A DNA stretch of 64,000 nucleotides from JAGWBG01 sp034421095 (GCA_034421095.1 DAOUKR010000035.1:1-64000), one strand, 5' to 3'. Positions 16,970 to 26,364 are shown, counted from the first letter of the stretch. Numbers and translations are program-made. The notes: a model not told the origin generated them from the sequence alone.

Positions 16970-18175
16970 TTGACTTTCCCAGCCTCGCTCAAGGAGTTGG
17001 ACCTATTGGCAACATGTCCTCAGGCCACTGATTCCGGCCCGGTTCAGGACCTCGCGCGCATAATCAGCCTCGATTTGATACGAGGGGTTGCGGTGCTCGG
17101 CATTCTGTTGATGAACGCCGTTTACTTCAAGTTCGGCAGTGCGCCTTACTTCAACTTGAGCGCGGGCGGCTCGGAGACGTGGTTCGACTGGACTGTGGGC
17201 ATCTTCGGCGAGGTCTTCATTGACCAGAAGTTCATGGGGCTGTTTTCGTTGCTGTTCGGCGCAGGGATGATTCTCTTCATAGACCGTGCCAGCGCAAGAG
17301 GAAGGCGTGCAGTCTGGCTAAACTTGTGGCGAAACGGACTGCTGCTGTTAATTGGCATCCTGCACTTCCAGTTGTGGGAAGGCGACGTGCTGATCGCCTA
17401 TGCAATATCCTCGGTCTTTCTGATTGCCCTGCGAAAGCTGACAAACTGGGCGCTCATCTCCGTTGGAGTCGGTGTGTTCGTGCTGTCCATTGGCTGCGCA
17501 CTGGTGGCGCAGCAAGTGGCCGACACGACCAGCGAGTCGCTGGCAGGCGTATGGACAACGAGCGGGGTTGGGGACGATGAGCTTATTGGGAGCCTTGTCC
17601 TGTTTGGATTTTTCCTGCGAGCTTTGGGGCTGATTCTTGTCGGGGCCGGATTGTACCGCATCGGCTTTATGGACGGCGGCCTGCCTGCCAAGACATACCG
17701 TCTGACCGCAGTGGTCGGGCTTGCCGTCGGTCTGCCGCTTGCCGTTGCCGGTGTCATCATTACCGCGGTGAACGATTACTCCCGCGAGGTCGCCTTTATC
17801 GGCCAGATACCCAACACCCTTGGCACGGTTCCCTTCGCGCTGGGATACATGAGTCTCGTCATTCTCTGGAACAACCGCGCGGACAGCTGGCTCAAGCAGC
17901 GTCTGCGCGCAGTCGGGAGGATGGCACTGACCAACTATTTGATGCAGACGGTGTTGGGCGTGATTGTCTTGACAACCTTGCTGGGTGACGTGGATTTCGT
18001 GAACAGAGGTGTCGTCCTGGTGTTTGTGTTCGCGGTGTGGGCGCTTCAACTGTGGTGGTCGCAGGCGTGGCTGAATCGCTTCACGTTTGGGCCTGCAGAA
18101 TGGCTCTGGCGAGTCGCCACATATCGAAGTGGACAACCGCTCCGTCGCTCCAGGGACTCACGGCGTGCAACGTAG
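16970..18175 (+). CDS. DUF418 (YeiB-type) polytopic membrane protein
   Basis: About 401 residues with some ten hydrophobic segments. The opening LDLIRGVAVLGILLMN is the hallmark of the YeiB/DUF418 family, and the C-terminal DUF418 region shows GRMALTNYLMQT and FTFGPAEWLWR. The molecular function is unknown in this family. The start is uncertain: TTG at 16970 or in-frame TTGs at 16997 and 17006. The first in-frame ATG lies inside the first membrane segment, which would cut it. Confidence 0.82.
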   Translation: MTFPASLKELDLLATCPQATDSGPVQDLARIISLDLIRGVAVLGILLMNAVYFKFGSAPYFNLSAGGSETWFDWTVGIFGEVFIDQKFMGLFSLLFGAGMILFIDRASARGRRAVWLNLWRNGLLLLIGILHFQLWEGDVLIAYAISSVFLIALRKLTNWALISVGVGVFVLSIGCALVAQQVADTTSESLAGVWTTSGVGDDELIGSLVLFGFFLRALGLILVGAGLYRIGFMDGGLPAKTYRLTAVVGLAVGLPLAVAGVIITAVNDYSREVAFIGQIPNTLGTVPFALGYMSLVILWNNRADSWLKQRLRAVGRMALTNYLMQTVLGVIVLTTLLGDVDFVNRGVVLVFVFAVWALQLWWSQAWLNRFTFGPAEWLWRVATYRSGQPLRRSRDSRRAT

Positions 18176-18369
18176 GAAGGTGTGCGACTCCTGGAGAGCC
18201 CAGTGAGATAGCCTTCTGGCAAGGGGGGCAGCGATCCCCAAGCTTGGACTCGAAGTGTGACTTCAAGAGGGTGACGGTGCCGTGCACTAATGGCTCCGTT
18301 GCAGGTGTATAATGGGAAGGGTCATAATTCCCGTGGAGAAGCTGCTGATACGAGATATAGGAGATTGTC

Positions 18370-18762
18370 ATGCCCACCTCCAGCGGATACCTGAATGTCA
18401 GCATAGAGGCCGAGCCACCCTTCCTGGAGCAAGACGGGCTGAAGCTGAATCACAACGTTGTGCGCAAGGAGTTCTCCGGCGACATGGTCGGCACCTCGGA
18501 GGCGCATATGATAACAGCCTTCACAGGTACTCCCGGTTCAGCGGGCTACGTGGCTATCGAGTACTTCACAGGTTCGGTGGGCGGGAAGTCGGGCGCTTTT
18601 GTGCTCCAGCATAGTGGGGCGATGAACAAGGGCGACGCCCAGCTTACGGTCACCATTGTGCCCGACTCGGGCACTGGAGAATTAGCCGGCATCTCGGGGA
18701 CTCTGGAGATAGACAACGATCAGGGTCGGCATTCTTACGTCCTCAACTACGAGCACACATGA
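18370..18762 (+). CDS. DUF3224-family small beta-barrel protein
   Basis: 130 residues, soluble, preceded by AGGAGATTGTC. The pattern GTSEAHMITAF, GSAGYVAIEYFTGSVGGKSGAFVLQHSG and GTGELAGISGTLEID is that of DUF3224 proteins, predicted to have an allene-oxide-cyclase-like barrel. No enzymatic role is established. A terminator-like hairpin follows the stop. Confidence 0.8.
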   Translation: MPTSSGYLNVSIEAEPPFLEQDGLKLNHNVVRKEFSGDMVGTSEAHMITAFTGTPGSAGYVAIEYFTGSVGGKSGAFVLQHSGAMNKGDAQLTVTIVPDSGTGELAGISGTLEIDNDQGRHSYVLNYEHT

Positions 18763-18794
18763 GCGCAAGCTACCTGGTGATGCCGCGTGGTATC

Positions 18795-18833
18795 AGGAAG
18801 GCTGGATGAATGGGGCGCCCGGCCTTCCTTTCT
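18795..18833 (+). terminator. Rho-independent terminator
   Basis: Stem AGGAAGGC/GCCTTCCT with further G/C pairing inside, followed by TTCTC, 33 nt after the DUF3224 stop. Confidence 0.6.
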
Positions 18834-18999
18834 CTGGTCGGGAGCTTTGGCTCAGGTTCTCTTGGATGGTGCCATTCCGCCGTCAGCCCCCCGTACATTC
18901 AGGGAAGAGTAGAGGTGGTTGCACCTACTATATCCTCCATCAACTCGCCCAGCGTGTGTCTCAAGATGGAGTAGAAATCACTGGGAGGGAATCTTCGCT

Positions 19000-19470
19000 A
19001 TGACCGGAGGCAGGAATTTAATAGTTAGAATCCTTGCCTACAATCTCCCGTTGGCCTTTCTTCTGCTGCTGATGACCGGATGTGGCGGGGATAGCACCTC
19101 CCGGAACGAGGCTGCCGGGTCGAATGAGACTGGGCAGTTCCTGGTGACAGCACCTGCCCTGTCCGACATGGCTCGTGCCGGCGAAGAACTGTTCAATGCC
19201 AACTGCTCGGTCTGCCACGGGATGGCGGCTGCCGGGACCAGTCAGGGACCATCTTTGGTTGACAGAATCTACCATCCGGGCCATCATCCGGACCTCAGCA
19301 TCCGCAACGCCGTACGCCATGGAGTGCAGGCACACCATTGGTTCTTTGGCGATATGCCGCCTGTGGCTGGTGTCTTACCTGATGACGTGGAGAAGATTAT
19401 CTGCTACGTCCGGGAGGTGCAGCGTGCCAACGGCATCTTTGAGGGGAACGACTATTCAACCGTGTGCTGA
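19000..19470 (+). CDS. Lipoprotein monohaem cytochrome c
   Basis: 156 residues from ATG 19000, preceded by GGGAGGGA. A lipoprotein signal ends in MTGC (Cys 28). A single haem-binding CSVCH lies at residues 69-73 and the probable axial Met is in DMPPVAG, as in small class I cytochromes. It would be anchored outside the membrane and act as an electron carrier. No oxidase or dehydrogenase gene is adjacent, so the partner is unknown. Confidence 0.88.
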   Translation: MTGGRNLIVRILAYNLPLAFLLLLMTGCGGDSTSRNEAAGSNETGQFLVTAPALSDMARAGEELFNANCSVCHGMAAAGTSQGPSLVDRIYHPGHHPDLSIRNAVRHGVQAHHWFFGDMPPVAGVLPDDVEKIICYVREVQRANGIFEGNDYSTVC

Positions 19471-19587
19471 GCCGATTTCCGGGCGAACCACCGAGGTCTC
19501 ACCCTTTTCAAATCTCTTCTTGAACTTCACTATGCAGGTTGATAGAATAGCGCTAGTTCCCCGTCAGGTCAGATAGAAGGAGGCGAC

Positions 19588-20484
19588 ATGGATACTGTAG
19601 GGTTTATTGGACTCGGCAAAATGGGGGTGGGAATGGCCGGGAATATCCAGAAGGCCGGATATCCCATGGTAGTCTACGATGTCCGCGAAGCGGCTACGAA
19701 GCCCCTTCTGGACGGGGGAGCACGTCTAGCCAATTCCCCTGCCCAGGTTGCCAGCCTCAGCGACGTGCTCTTTACGTCTGTGCCGATGCCCAGAGATATA
19801 GAGCAAGTGGTGACCGGCAATGAGGGCATACTGGAGGGGGTCAAGGAGGGTAGCGTGCATTTCGACCTCTCGACCGTCGGCCCTGACTTGGTCCGGAGGC
19901 TTGAGCCGATGTATCGCGAGAGAGGCGCTCATCTGCTGGATGCCCCTGTAATGAGCAGCCCAACCAATGTCCTCACCCGGAACGTAATGGTGCTGGTGGG
20001 CGGTGACAAGGAAATCTACGAGCAGCACAAGCCATTGTTGGACTCCTTTGCGGATTTTGTCATGCACTGCGGAGGAATCGGAACGGGACAGATTTGCAAG
20101 GTAATTAACAACACCACCGGGTTCGGAGTAGGGCAGGCTATAATCGAGGGGCTGACCATGGGCCTGAAGGCAGGCGTCGAGTTGGACGTGCTCTTGCAAG
20201 CCGGCAGCCGGGGTCCCTTGGGAGGCAGGGCTGCCGGTCTGGCCCAGATGTTGTTCAAAGGTAATTTTGAGCCTCCCACGTTCACCCTTGCCCTATCCAG
20301 AAAGGACGTTGGACTGGCTACCGGGGTTGGGAGGGACGTCGGCGTGCCCATGCCGGTAGCGAGCACCGTAGAGCAAATCATGATTCAGGCCATGAACAGG
20401 CCGGGATGGTCGGAGAAGGACTACAGCATCTACCTTCTTATACAAGAAGAGATGGCAGACCAGGAAGTGCGCTCGGATGAGTAG
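19588..20484 (+). CDS. NAD(P)-dependent beta-hydroxyacid dehydrogenase (3-hydroxyisobutyrate dehydrogenase family)
   Basis: 298 residues after a strong AGAAGGAGG site. N-terminal Rossmann motif GFIGLGKMGVGMAGNI; substrate loop DAPVMSSPTN (the usual GG is altered); catalytic Lys in CKVINN; C-terminal helical domain with FTLALSRKDVGLA. It would oxidise a small beta-hydroxyacid or reduce a semialdehyde; substrate is not readable. It faces a convergent SDR gene 51 nt away. Confidence 0.85.
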   Translation: MDTVGFIGLGKMGVGMAGNIQKAGYPMVVYDVREAATKPLLDGGARLANSPAQVASLSDVLFTSVPMPRDIEQVVTGNEGILEGVKEGSVHFDLSTVGPDLVRRLEPMYRERGAHLLDAPVMSSPTNVLTRNVMVLVGGDKEIYEQHKPLLDSFADFVMHCGGIGTGQICKVINNTTGFGVGQAIIEGLTMGLKAGVELDVLLQAGSRGPLGGRAAGLAQMLFKGNFEPPTFTLALSRKDVGLATGVGRDVGVPMPVASTVEQIMIQAMNRPGWSEKDYSIYLLIQEEMADQEVRSDE

Positions 20485-20535
20485 AGCTTAGTAGTATCTT
20501 TCTCCCGTGTCATTTTTGGCGACATCCGATGTCCC

Positions 20536-21366
20536 CTACTGGGATTCCGGCACTGCGCCACCGGCTCCGGTCGTCAGGCTTCCGGCGTCCACCGGAAGAG
20601 ATACGCCGGTAATCCAACGGGCCTCGTCGCTGGCCAGGAATAGCCCCGCCCACGCTATATCCCATGCCGTACCCACAGTTCCCAGGGGTGTGGACATTAC
20701 GGCACGGGACCCCTCCTCGTTTGGCAGCATGACGGTGTTGATGCTGCCGGGGACTATGCAGTTGACGCGGACCTTGTCCCTTCCGTGCTGGGCCGCCATC
20801 ATGGTGGTAAGGCCAATCACGCCCGCCTTGGAGGTGTGATAGGAGATGCGGGCGCTCCTGCCGCCGCGCAATCCGCCCACGGAAGAGATGTTGATAATCG
20901 AGCCACCGCCACTCTCGGTTATTCTCGGTATGGCGTACTTGCTGGCGAGCATCAGGCTTTTCAGGTTTACGTCCATCACCCGGTCCCACGTCGCCTCGGG
21001 CACGTCCACTACGGATGCTGCCAGTTCCCCGTTGGGGCCTTCCGGGATATAAATCGCAGCATTGTTGACCAGGATGTGGAGGCCACCGTATCGCTCCATA
21101 GCGGTTTGTACCATATCCTCACAGCTGGCTGCGCTGGTGACGTCACCCTCGAACACCGATGCGTCGCCACCCTCTTCCCGGATGGCCGCAACTGTGGCAT
21201 CGGCATTCTGACGTATTCGGTCTGCCACCAACACCCTGGCACCCTCCCGGGAAAAGAGTATGGACATGGCTTTGCCAACGCCCATACGGGGACCAGGCTC
21301 CCTTTCCCCGCCCCCGGTAATGATAGCAACCTTCCCTTCCAATCTTGGCTGTCTTTGCTGCTCCAT
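20536..21366 (-). CDS. Short-chain dehydrogenase/reductase
   Basis: 276 residues from ATG 21366, which follows AGAGGTGAAGG; a GTG three codons earlier is an alternative. Seen: cofactor loop TGGGEREPGPRMGVGKA (an insertion in the usual TGxxxGxG), NNAA, and the catalytic Ser in NISSVGG followed by YHTSK. The C-terminus has SLPVDAGS. It is a classical SDR of unknown substrate. The MFS transporter lies just upstream on the same strand, so the pair may handle one compound. Confidence 0.87.
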   Translation of the reverse strand: MEQQRQPRLEGKVAIITGGGEREPGPRMGVGKAMSILFSREGARVLVADRIRQNADATVAAIREEGGDASVFEGDVTSAASCEDMVQTAMERYGGLHILVNNAAIYIPEGPNGELAASVVDVPEATWDRVMDVNLKSLMLASKYAIPRITESGGGSIINISSVGGLRGGRSARISYHTSKAGVIGLTTMMAAQHGRDKVRVNCIVPGSINTVMLPNEEGSRAVMSTPLGTVGTAWDIAWAGLFLASDEARWITGVSLPVDAGSLTTGAGGAVPESQ

Positions 21367-21476
21367 GACCTTCACCTCTATATCATCAAGTTAAGCGTAT
21401 TTCCCTCGTTCAATCTGGCCATAACAACTTTAGATTTCCAGTAGGAAAATGTCAAATGACGCTCCTCACTCCGGGT

Positions 21477-22769
21477 CTACGAACTGGCACTCAGTGTAGA
21501 GCTTGCTTTCTGAGGGGGCTTGGCGAAAAAGAGTCCCAGGGCGGCTACGAAACAAAATCCCGCGAACAGACTGAAAGCTATGCCGTAGTCCCCCCAGGTG
21601 TCGCGCATTCCCGCAGCCAGGAGGGGCCCCAACGCTATGGCAAAGGTGCGAATGAGATTTGAAAACCCGAGGATAGCCCCTATATTCCTTCTGCCATAGA
21701 AATCTGCCCAGACCTGGTTCGCGAGTTGGCCTCCCCCTATGACACTTATCCCCAGGGGTATCAGGGTGAGATAAATGAGGGCCACTGAAGACCCGCCCGC
21801 GAGGACCAGGAGGGTTATGGAGACCCCGTAGGATAGAGCCCAGGGTACCAGAAGAAGGCGAACAGACAGGAGTTGGGCCAGTGTACCCCAGAAGACCGTA
21901 CCGATGAGGGATGAGAAGGCGTAGAAACTGACCAGTCGTGCTGCCGTGCCCGATGATAAACCCTCGTCGGTGAAATAGGGGTGCATGACCGTAATTATGC
22001 CTGCTCCGGGGAAGATTATCAGCAGCAAGCTGAAGTTGAGAAGCCAGAAAGTTCGGGTCCTGGAAGCTTCCTTGAGTGTCCAGCTTACCTCGGTGGCGAC
22101 CGTCGGAGGGTTGCGGGTTTCCCTGGGTGCCGCTCCCTGGCTTGCTGGGGCAGTATCTACATCGCCATCGGGGCGTAGACCTATGTCCTCGGGTCTCCGT
22201 TTAATCACAAGCCATGCCAGGGGGGCGGGAACCAGTATGATCGAAAGGCCCATTGTGAGCCATACCATGCGCCAGTCGCGCCAGTCCACTATCTCTTGGG
22301 CAATCAGCGTGAAGACGATGCCGGTGACCGAGGTCGCCGCAAAGAGGGTGGCGAATGCGATGCCCCGCTTTCTGATGAACCAGTTGGCGGCTACAACCTG
22401 ACCGCCTACCATCAGCACCCCGGATTGGGCCAAGCCCATGCCCACACTGTAAGTGAGATAGAATTGCCAAAGGGCGTTAATCTGTGAGGTCAATATCAGC
22501 ATCAGGCCAAAGAAAAGGAGACAGGCCGTAATCACAACTCTAGCGCCGTACCGGTCTACAATCCTGCCTATGAAGGGAGAAACAACTGCACCCAGCATGG
22601 CTGCCACAGTCAGAGCTCCCACGAACTGAGCATGGGTGGCATTGAACTCATCGGTCATGGGTTCGATAAGCACTGTGATTGTCCAGTTGCCTGCCCCAAC
22701 CTGAAAAAACACTGCCAATGCAGTGACCAGCAGGACCCACCAACCATAGAAGAGTTTGCGGTGTAGCAA
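21477..22769 (-). CDS. Major facilitator superfamily transporter
   Basis: 430 residues, about 12 hydrophobic helices in two halves. The loop 2-3 signature is GRIVDRYGARVVI, and the N-terminus MLHRKLFYGWWVLLVTA is typical of the oxalate/monocarboxylate-like MFS group. The central cytoplasmic loop contains KRRPEDIGLRPDGD. Substrate is not determinable. It lies 110 nt upstream of the SDR gene, same strand. Confidence 0.87.
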   Translation of the reverse strand: MLHRKLFYGWWVLLVTALAVFFQVGAGNWTITVLIEPMTDEFNATHAQFVGALTVAAMLGAVVSPFIGRIVDRYGARVVITACLLFFGLMLILTSQINALWQFYLTYSVGMGLAQSGVLMVGGQVVAANWFIRKRGIAFATLFAATSVTGIVFTLIAQEIVDWRDWRMVWLTMGLSIILVPAPLAWLVIKRRPEDIGLRPDGDVDTAPASQGAAPRETRNPPTVATEVSWTLKEASRTRTFWLLNFSLLLIIFPGAGIITVMHPYFTDEGLSSGTAARLVSFYAFSSLIGTVFWGTLAQLLSVRLLLVPWALSYGVSITLLVLAGGSSVALIYLTLIPLGISVIGGGQLANQVWADFYGRRNIGAILGFSNLIRTFAIALGPLLAAGMRDTWGDYGIAFSLFAGFCFVAALGLFFAKPPQKASSTLSASS

Positions 22770-23064
22770 TGGACTGTAGTCAGTACTCCCTACAATGAGT
22801 TCAGTGGACCTTCAAAGCCTCTTTCTTTGGCCCAGATGAGTGTAGCTGTCAATCCGAGGGGCAGTCAAGTGCGGCTCCGGCACTTCCACACGATTGCCGG
22901 AAAGTATCTGTGCGCGAGCACGCAGAGGAGGCCGCCGATTGGAGCTTGTGATTGCAAGTGCTATACTAAGTTGGACCGGGCAACCGTGATGCACTCAGGC
23001 AAAGCGGGGAGATGCTTTGGTCCTGAGGTAGGCTTGCAAATCACCATCGGTAGGGGAGGGATAC

Positions 23065-23496
23065 ATGACTAGGGCATTGGTAATACACGGGGCAGGCATG
23101 AACATGAGGGGCAAGGCTCAAGTTGAGATTTTCGGTCCCGCTACCCTTGACCAGATTAACGAACAGATTCGAGGCTATGCGGACAGCCTGGGAGTTGACG
23201 TGGAAATCTTCCATTCCAACATCGAAGGCGAGGTGGTGAATGCCATCTACGATGCCCATGAACGGGACGTGGATGCGGTGCTGATCAACCCCGCGGGTTT
23301 CACCACTGGCACAGGGCCTCTGCGCACGGCCATTACCCAGATACGCTACCCGGTCATCGAGATTCACGCATCCAATCCCACGTCTCGCGGCACCGTCTCG
23401 AATATTCTGCCGGCTTGCAAAGGATCGGTGTACGGGTTCGGGGTCTACGGATATTATCTCGGCCTGGAAGCTGTGAAGCACCTGGCCGATTCGTAG
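23065..23496 (+). CDS. AroQ-fold protein (type II dehydroquinase-like) lacking catalytic residues
   Basis: 143 residues, the size and fold pattern of type II 3-dehydroquinate dehydratase. Retained: LINPAG, VIEIHASN, and Arg in SRG. Several residues essential in true AroQ are changed. The N-terminal NGPNL is HGAGM, the lid GRREP is GKAQV (catalytic Arg lost), the catalytic Tyr is Phe (EIFG for xxYG), and the THT His is Thr (GFTTGT). It is therefore unlikely to be a dehydroquinase and may act on another ligand. The start follows GGGGAGGG. A GNAT gene follows 37 nt later. Confidence 0.75.
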   Translation: MTRALVIHGAGMNMRGKAQVEIFGPATLDQINEQIRGYADSLGVDVEIFHSNIEGEVVNAIYDAHERDVDAVLINPAGFTTGTGPLRTAITQIRYPVIEIHASNPTSRGTVSNILPACKGSVYGFGVYGYYLGLEAVKHLADS

Positions 23497-23533
23497 ACCG
23501 GGCCCCGTCAATATCGTTTTGGGGTTGGCAGAG

Positions 23534-24010
23534 ATGCCTAATCAGCTTGAGATGACCGTTAGAGAAGCCAGACCGAATGACGTTGACGTGCTGGTGAGAT
23601 TCAATGCGGCCATGGCAAAGGAAACCGAGGGGAAATCCCTGGACGTGGAGCGTCTGACTGCGGGCGTCGGGGCTGTCTTTGAAGCCCCTGAGAAAGGGTT
23701 TTACTTGGTGGCGGAGGTTGAGGGCAGCGTAGTCGGGTCACTGCTAATCACCTATGAGTGGAGCGACTGGCGCAATGCCACCTTCTGGTGGATTCAGAGT
23801 GTATACGTGAAGCCTGACTGGCGACGCCGGGGAATTTACCGTGCTATGCACGACTGGGTATACGATGCGGCCCGCTCCCGCTCCAACGTATGCGGAATCC
23901 GTCTGTACGTGGACCTGGATAACGAGGTTGCCCAGAACACGTACGCGAATCTGGGAATGGTCAGGGCACACTACCATCTATTCGAGATAGACTTCGTATA
24001 CCGGGCGTAA
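23534..24010 (+). CDS. GNAT-family N-acetyltransferase
   Basis: About 158 residues from ATG 23534 (a TTG 15 nt earlier is possible). The acetyl-CoA-binding motif A reads VYVKPDWRRRGIYRAM, preceded by strand FWWIQS and followed by IRLYVDLDNEVAQNTYANLGM. The substrate is unknown. It is likely co-transcribed with the AroQ-like gene. A hairpin separates it from the convergent AIPR gene. Confidence 0.86.
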   Translation: MPNQLEMTVREARPNDVDVLVRFNAAMAKETEGKSLDVERLTAGVGAVFEAPEKGFYLVAEVEGSVVGSLLITYEWSDWRNATFWWIQSVYVKPDWRRRGIYRAMHDWVYDAARSRSNVCGIRLYVDLDNEVAQNTYANLGMVRAHYHLFEIDFVYRA

Positions 24011-24148
24011 GGGGCGGAATTGGGAAGGCGACCTTGAATAATAGCGGTATTATCATTGCCTAGTTAGTCTTCTTATGTCATAGAGACAGAGTTGGTGATC
24101 GGTGGCGGCGCCCCTGAGTCGTGACGGGAGTGTATACTAAGATGGAAA

Positions 24149-24173
24149 GCCCGTCACAAATCCTGTGACGGGC
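24149..24173 (-). terminator. Terminator between convergent genes
   Basis: Perfect 10-bp stem GCCCGTCACA/TGTGACGGGC with 5-nt loop. On the minus strand it is followed by TTTCC, which suits termination of the AIPR gene 40 nt upstream; it could also serve the GNAT gene. Confidence 0.65.
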
Positions 24174-24212
24174 CTTATAACCCAAGGAGCAGTATTGGAA
24201 AGGCTTCTATGT

Positions 24213-25370
24213 CTACCGCTCCAAGTAATAGATACGTGCCGCTTGGTATGCGGACGTCCAAGCTTGGGTGTCCTTACCTGTCCGGTTCGGGTTCCGGTGG
24301 TTGTTTATCGACTCGCGCACTGAGCTAATGAAAATATCGGCCGCGACGCCGTCCCTTATCAGTTGAATCGGGTCTATCCCTTTCCCCCAAGTCCAATTTC
24401 CATTTTCTTCCACCATCATGGCCCGAAAGGAACTAAGAATCGGGTAGATATATCCAGTAGGTGTGTCGTATTCAGTGTATTTCTCTATAAACGGCAGATA
24501 CTTGGGCTTTTTGCTGATCGGCTTCACTCCAGTTAGTCTACCGAACTTTCCACCGGTTCCTGGCTCAGGCCCTTTCTCGTTGTATTGCCCTGGGAGGCGG
24601 AGTTGGATTTCATCCCACATTTTCATGGCGTCACCCGCAATGCCGTAAAGCTTTTTATAGGAGGACGCGTAGTCTTTGAGTCTTTTAAGGCATGCTTCCT
24701 TACCGGAGTAGGCAACAATCGGGTGAGAATTACCAGTATAGGAACCAGCGTCCAAGGCAGTGAGGATGGCGATTACTTCCCGGACGTCCAAATCACCATC
24801 TTCGTTTTCCTTCCAGCTTATGCAATCTGCCTTAGACCCTAATGCAGACTTGAGGTCTCCAAATGAACCCCCAAGGTTGAGTAGGCTCTTGGAAGCCACT
24901 TGCTTGGAAGTGTTGCGGGCCTCGACTACGTCTGGAATCTCGCCCTCATCAAGCCCTGTGAAGATTTCGATGTTACAGTAACTTGACTGTGAGTCTTGCC
25001 CAGCCTGTTCCCGGTCATCGAGAATTGCCCGCAGAGTGTGACCACCGTCGAGTACGCCATGATACTTCTGATTGTCGAATCCAAGCGTAAGCAGGTTGGC
25101 CTTATTGTCCCAATCTATGTGGGAAGCGACGAGCGTCAAACCACGATTATATTCCGCGAACCACTCTGGCTTGTCAGTAAGCGTGGACCGAATCTCTTTC
25201 GGAACTCGACCTTTATCTGAGGTCTCTCGGGCGTTTACCTCAAGCCAATTGGCCCAGTCCTTTGGGATTTCCGAGATAGGAACGACGCAGTAGTAGCGTC
25301 TGAGGTTGCCTTTGTCAGGGGAAACGAAAAGGCGGGAAAAGGATTTGGCGATAAGCGTGCAACTGGACAT
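24213..25370 (-). CDS. AIPR-family (abortive infection phage resistance) protein
   Basis: 385 residues from ATG 25370, preceded by GGAAGGAG and a near-consensus promoter. The motif pair EYNRGLTLVA (about residues 73-82) and GVLDGGHTLRAIL (105-117), followed by VEARNTSKQV, matches the core of the AIPR family (YNxGxT ... GGxTTxxL). Members were named from phage abortive-infection loci and have been linked to restriction-like systems. No partner nuclease or methylase is adjacent. The flanking genes are housekeeping-like and this gene looks more AT-rich, so acquisition by transfer is likely. The molecular mechanism is not known. Confidence 0.72.
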   Translation of the reverse strand: MSSCTLIAKSFSRLFVSPDKGNLRRYYCVVPISEIPKDWANWLEVNARETSDKGRVPKEIRSTLTDKPEWFAEYNRGLTLVASHIDWDNKANLLTLGFDNQKYHGVLDGGHTLRAILDDREQAGQDSQSSYCNIEIFTGLDEGEIPDVVEARNTSKQVASKSLLNLGGSFGDLKSALGSKADCISWKENEDGDLDVREVIAILTALDAGSYTGNSHPIVAYSGKEACLKRLKDYASSYKKLYGIAGDAMKMWDEIQLRLPGQYNEKGPEPGTGGKFGRLTGVKPISKKPKYLPFIEKYTEYDTPTGYIYPILSSFRAMMVEENGNWTWGKGIDPIQLIRDGVAADIFISSVRESINNHRNPNRTGKDTQAWTSAYQAARIYYLER

Positions 25371-25481
25371 AGCATACTCCTTCCGGTGCATTTTGCATCC
25401 GGGGGGGCATAGGCCCCAACTAGATAAGCCACGTTGGACCTGACCTAGTCTCGCACCCTTGTGGGTAAACGACTCTACTGT

Positions 25482-25510
25482 ACTATAACTACTCCTTCGA
25501 TGGCTGTCAA
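25482..25510 (-). promoter_or_regulatory. Strong sigma70-type promoter for the AIPR gene
   Basis: On the minus strand, TTGACA (25505-25510), a 17-nt spacer, then TATAGT (25482-25487). Transcription should start near 25475, giving a leader of about 105 nt before ATG 25370. This supports the short start over longer in-frame ones. Confidence 0.65.
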
Positions 25511-25645
25511 TAGCTTGAGGCTTCTCTTCTTTGCTTGACACTCCAGATACCCCGCCATATTATGGTCTTATCTTGCATCCGTCGGTTTTTGGTGGCCGGC
25601 TATCCGTAAGTTTCCCCTGACTTTCCGAGGAGGTAATGACCAGTT

Positions 25646-26302
25646 ATGACCGGAGAAGAGTTCTGCCAGGAGCTGGAAAAGACCGTTTATGAGTCGCTGG
25701 AGCGCATCGCCGGGGCTTCGGCGGCAAATGAGCCTGCCTCAGACGTTACCATTGCCACCATGTTAGTAGGCGCCCTAAAGAATGAAATAGAAGCATCCGA
25801 AGAGGCGGCGCTCTGGATGAGCACGGCCCCGGAGTTGGATGTCAAGCTGGCCCTGGCCCGCCAATGTGGGGATGAGGCAAGGCATTATCGCCTTATCGAG
25901 GACAGGCTGCGCCGGATGGGGCACGACCTTTCTGCGGTTGACCCTCTGGCTGACGGCTACACCCCCATGTTCAAGTTCCTTGAGAGCCTGGAGACCACCG
26001 TCGAGCGTCTTGCAGCCGGCCAGTTCACCAGGGAGGGCCTTGCCAAAGCTCGCAACCAGGTGTTCATAGAATACTGTAAGGCAAAGGGAGATGTTGAGAC
26101 GGCCAAGCTCTATGAGGATACCATTCAACCCGATGAGAACTATCATCACGAGTTGGGACGCAGTCTTCTGCCCAAGTACGCCGATACCCCGGAGAAGCAG
26201 GAGCTTGCCAGGCAGGCCGCTGTGAAAACCCTCAATCTGGCTGAAGAGCTTCAGGAGATTGCCCATCTCCGTAGGGGTATGTCAAAGGCCCCCGGTTGCT
26301 AA
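25646..26302 (+). CDS. Ferritin-like di-iron domain protein
   Basis: 218 residues, helical, after CGAGGAGGT. Helix motifs LKNEIEASEEAALWM and CGDEARHYRLIEDRL supply Glu and the E/D-E-A-R-H set of a ferritin-like four-helix bundle. A later helix carries YHHELGRSLLPKY. It is probably a cytosolic di-iron oxidoreductase or stress protein; the exact reaction is unknown. It runs divergently from the AIPR gene and 62 nt before MscS. Confidence 0.75.
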   Translation: MTGEEFCQELEKTVYESLERIAGASAANEPASDVTIATMLVGALKNEIEASEEAALWMSTAPELDVKLALARQCGDEARHYRLIEDRLRRMGHDLSAVDPLADGYTPMFKFLESLETTVERLAAGQFTREGLAKARNQVFIEYCKAKGDVETAKLYEDTIQPDENYHHELGRSLLPKYADTPEKQELARQAAVKTLNLAEELQEIAHLRRGMSKAPGC

Positions 26303-26364
26303 CGGGGTCCGACTTTCTCCTCAACGGACTTTTGGAAAGCTTCTTGCGGGAGTAGCGTTGCCCC

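Noticed and set aside
24137..24175. Inverted repeat as an attachment site of the AIPR gene
   Set aside because: It has the size and place of a terminator and no matching copy flanks the other side of the gene.
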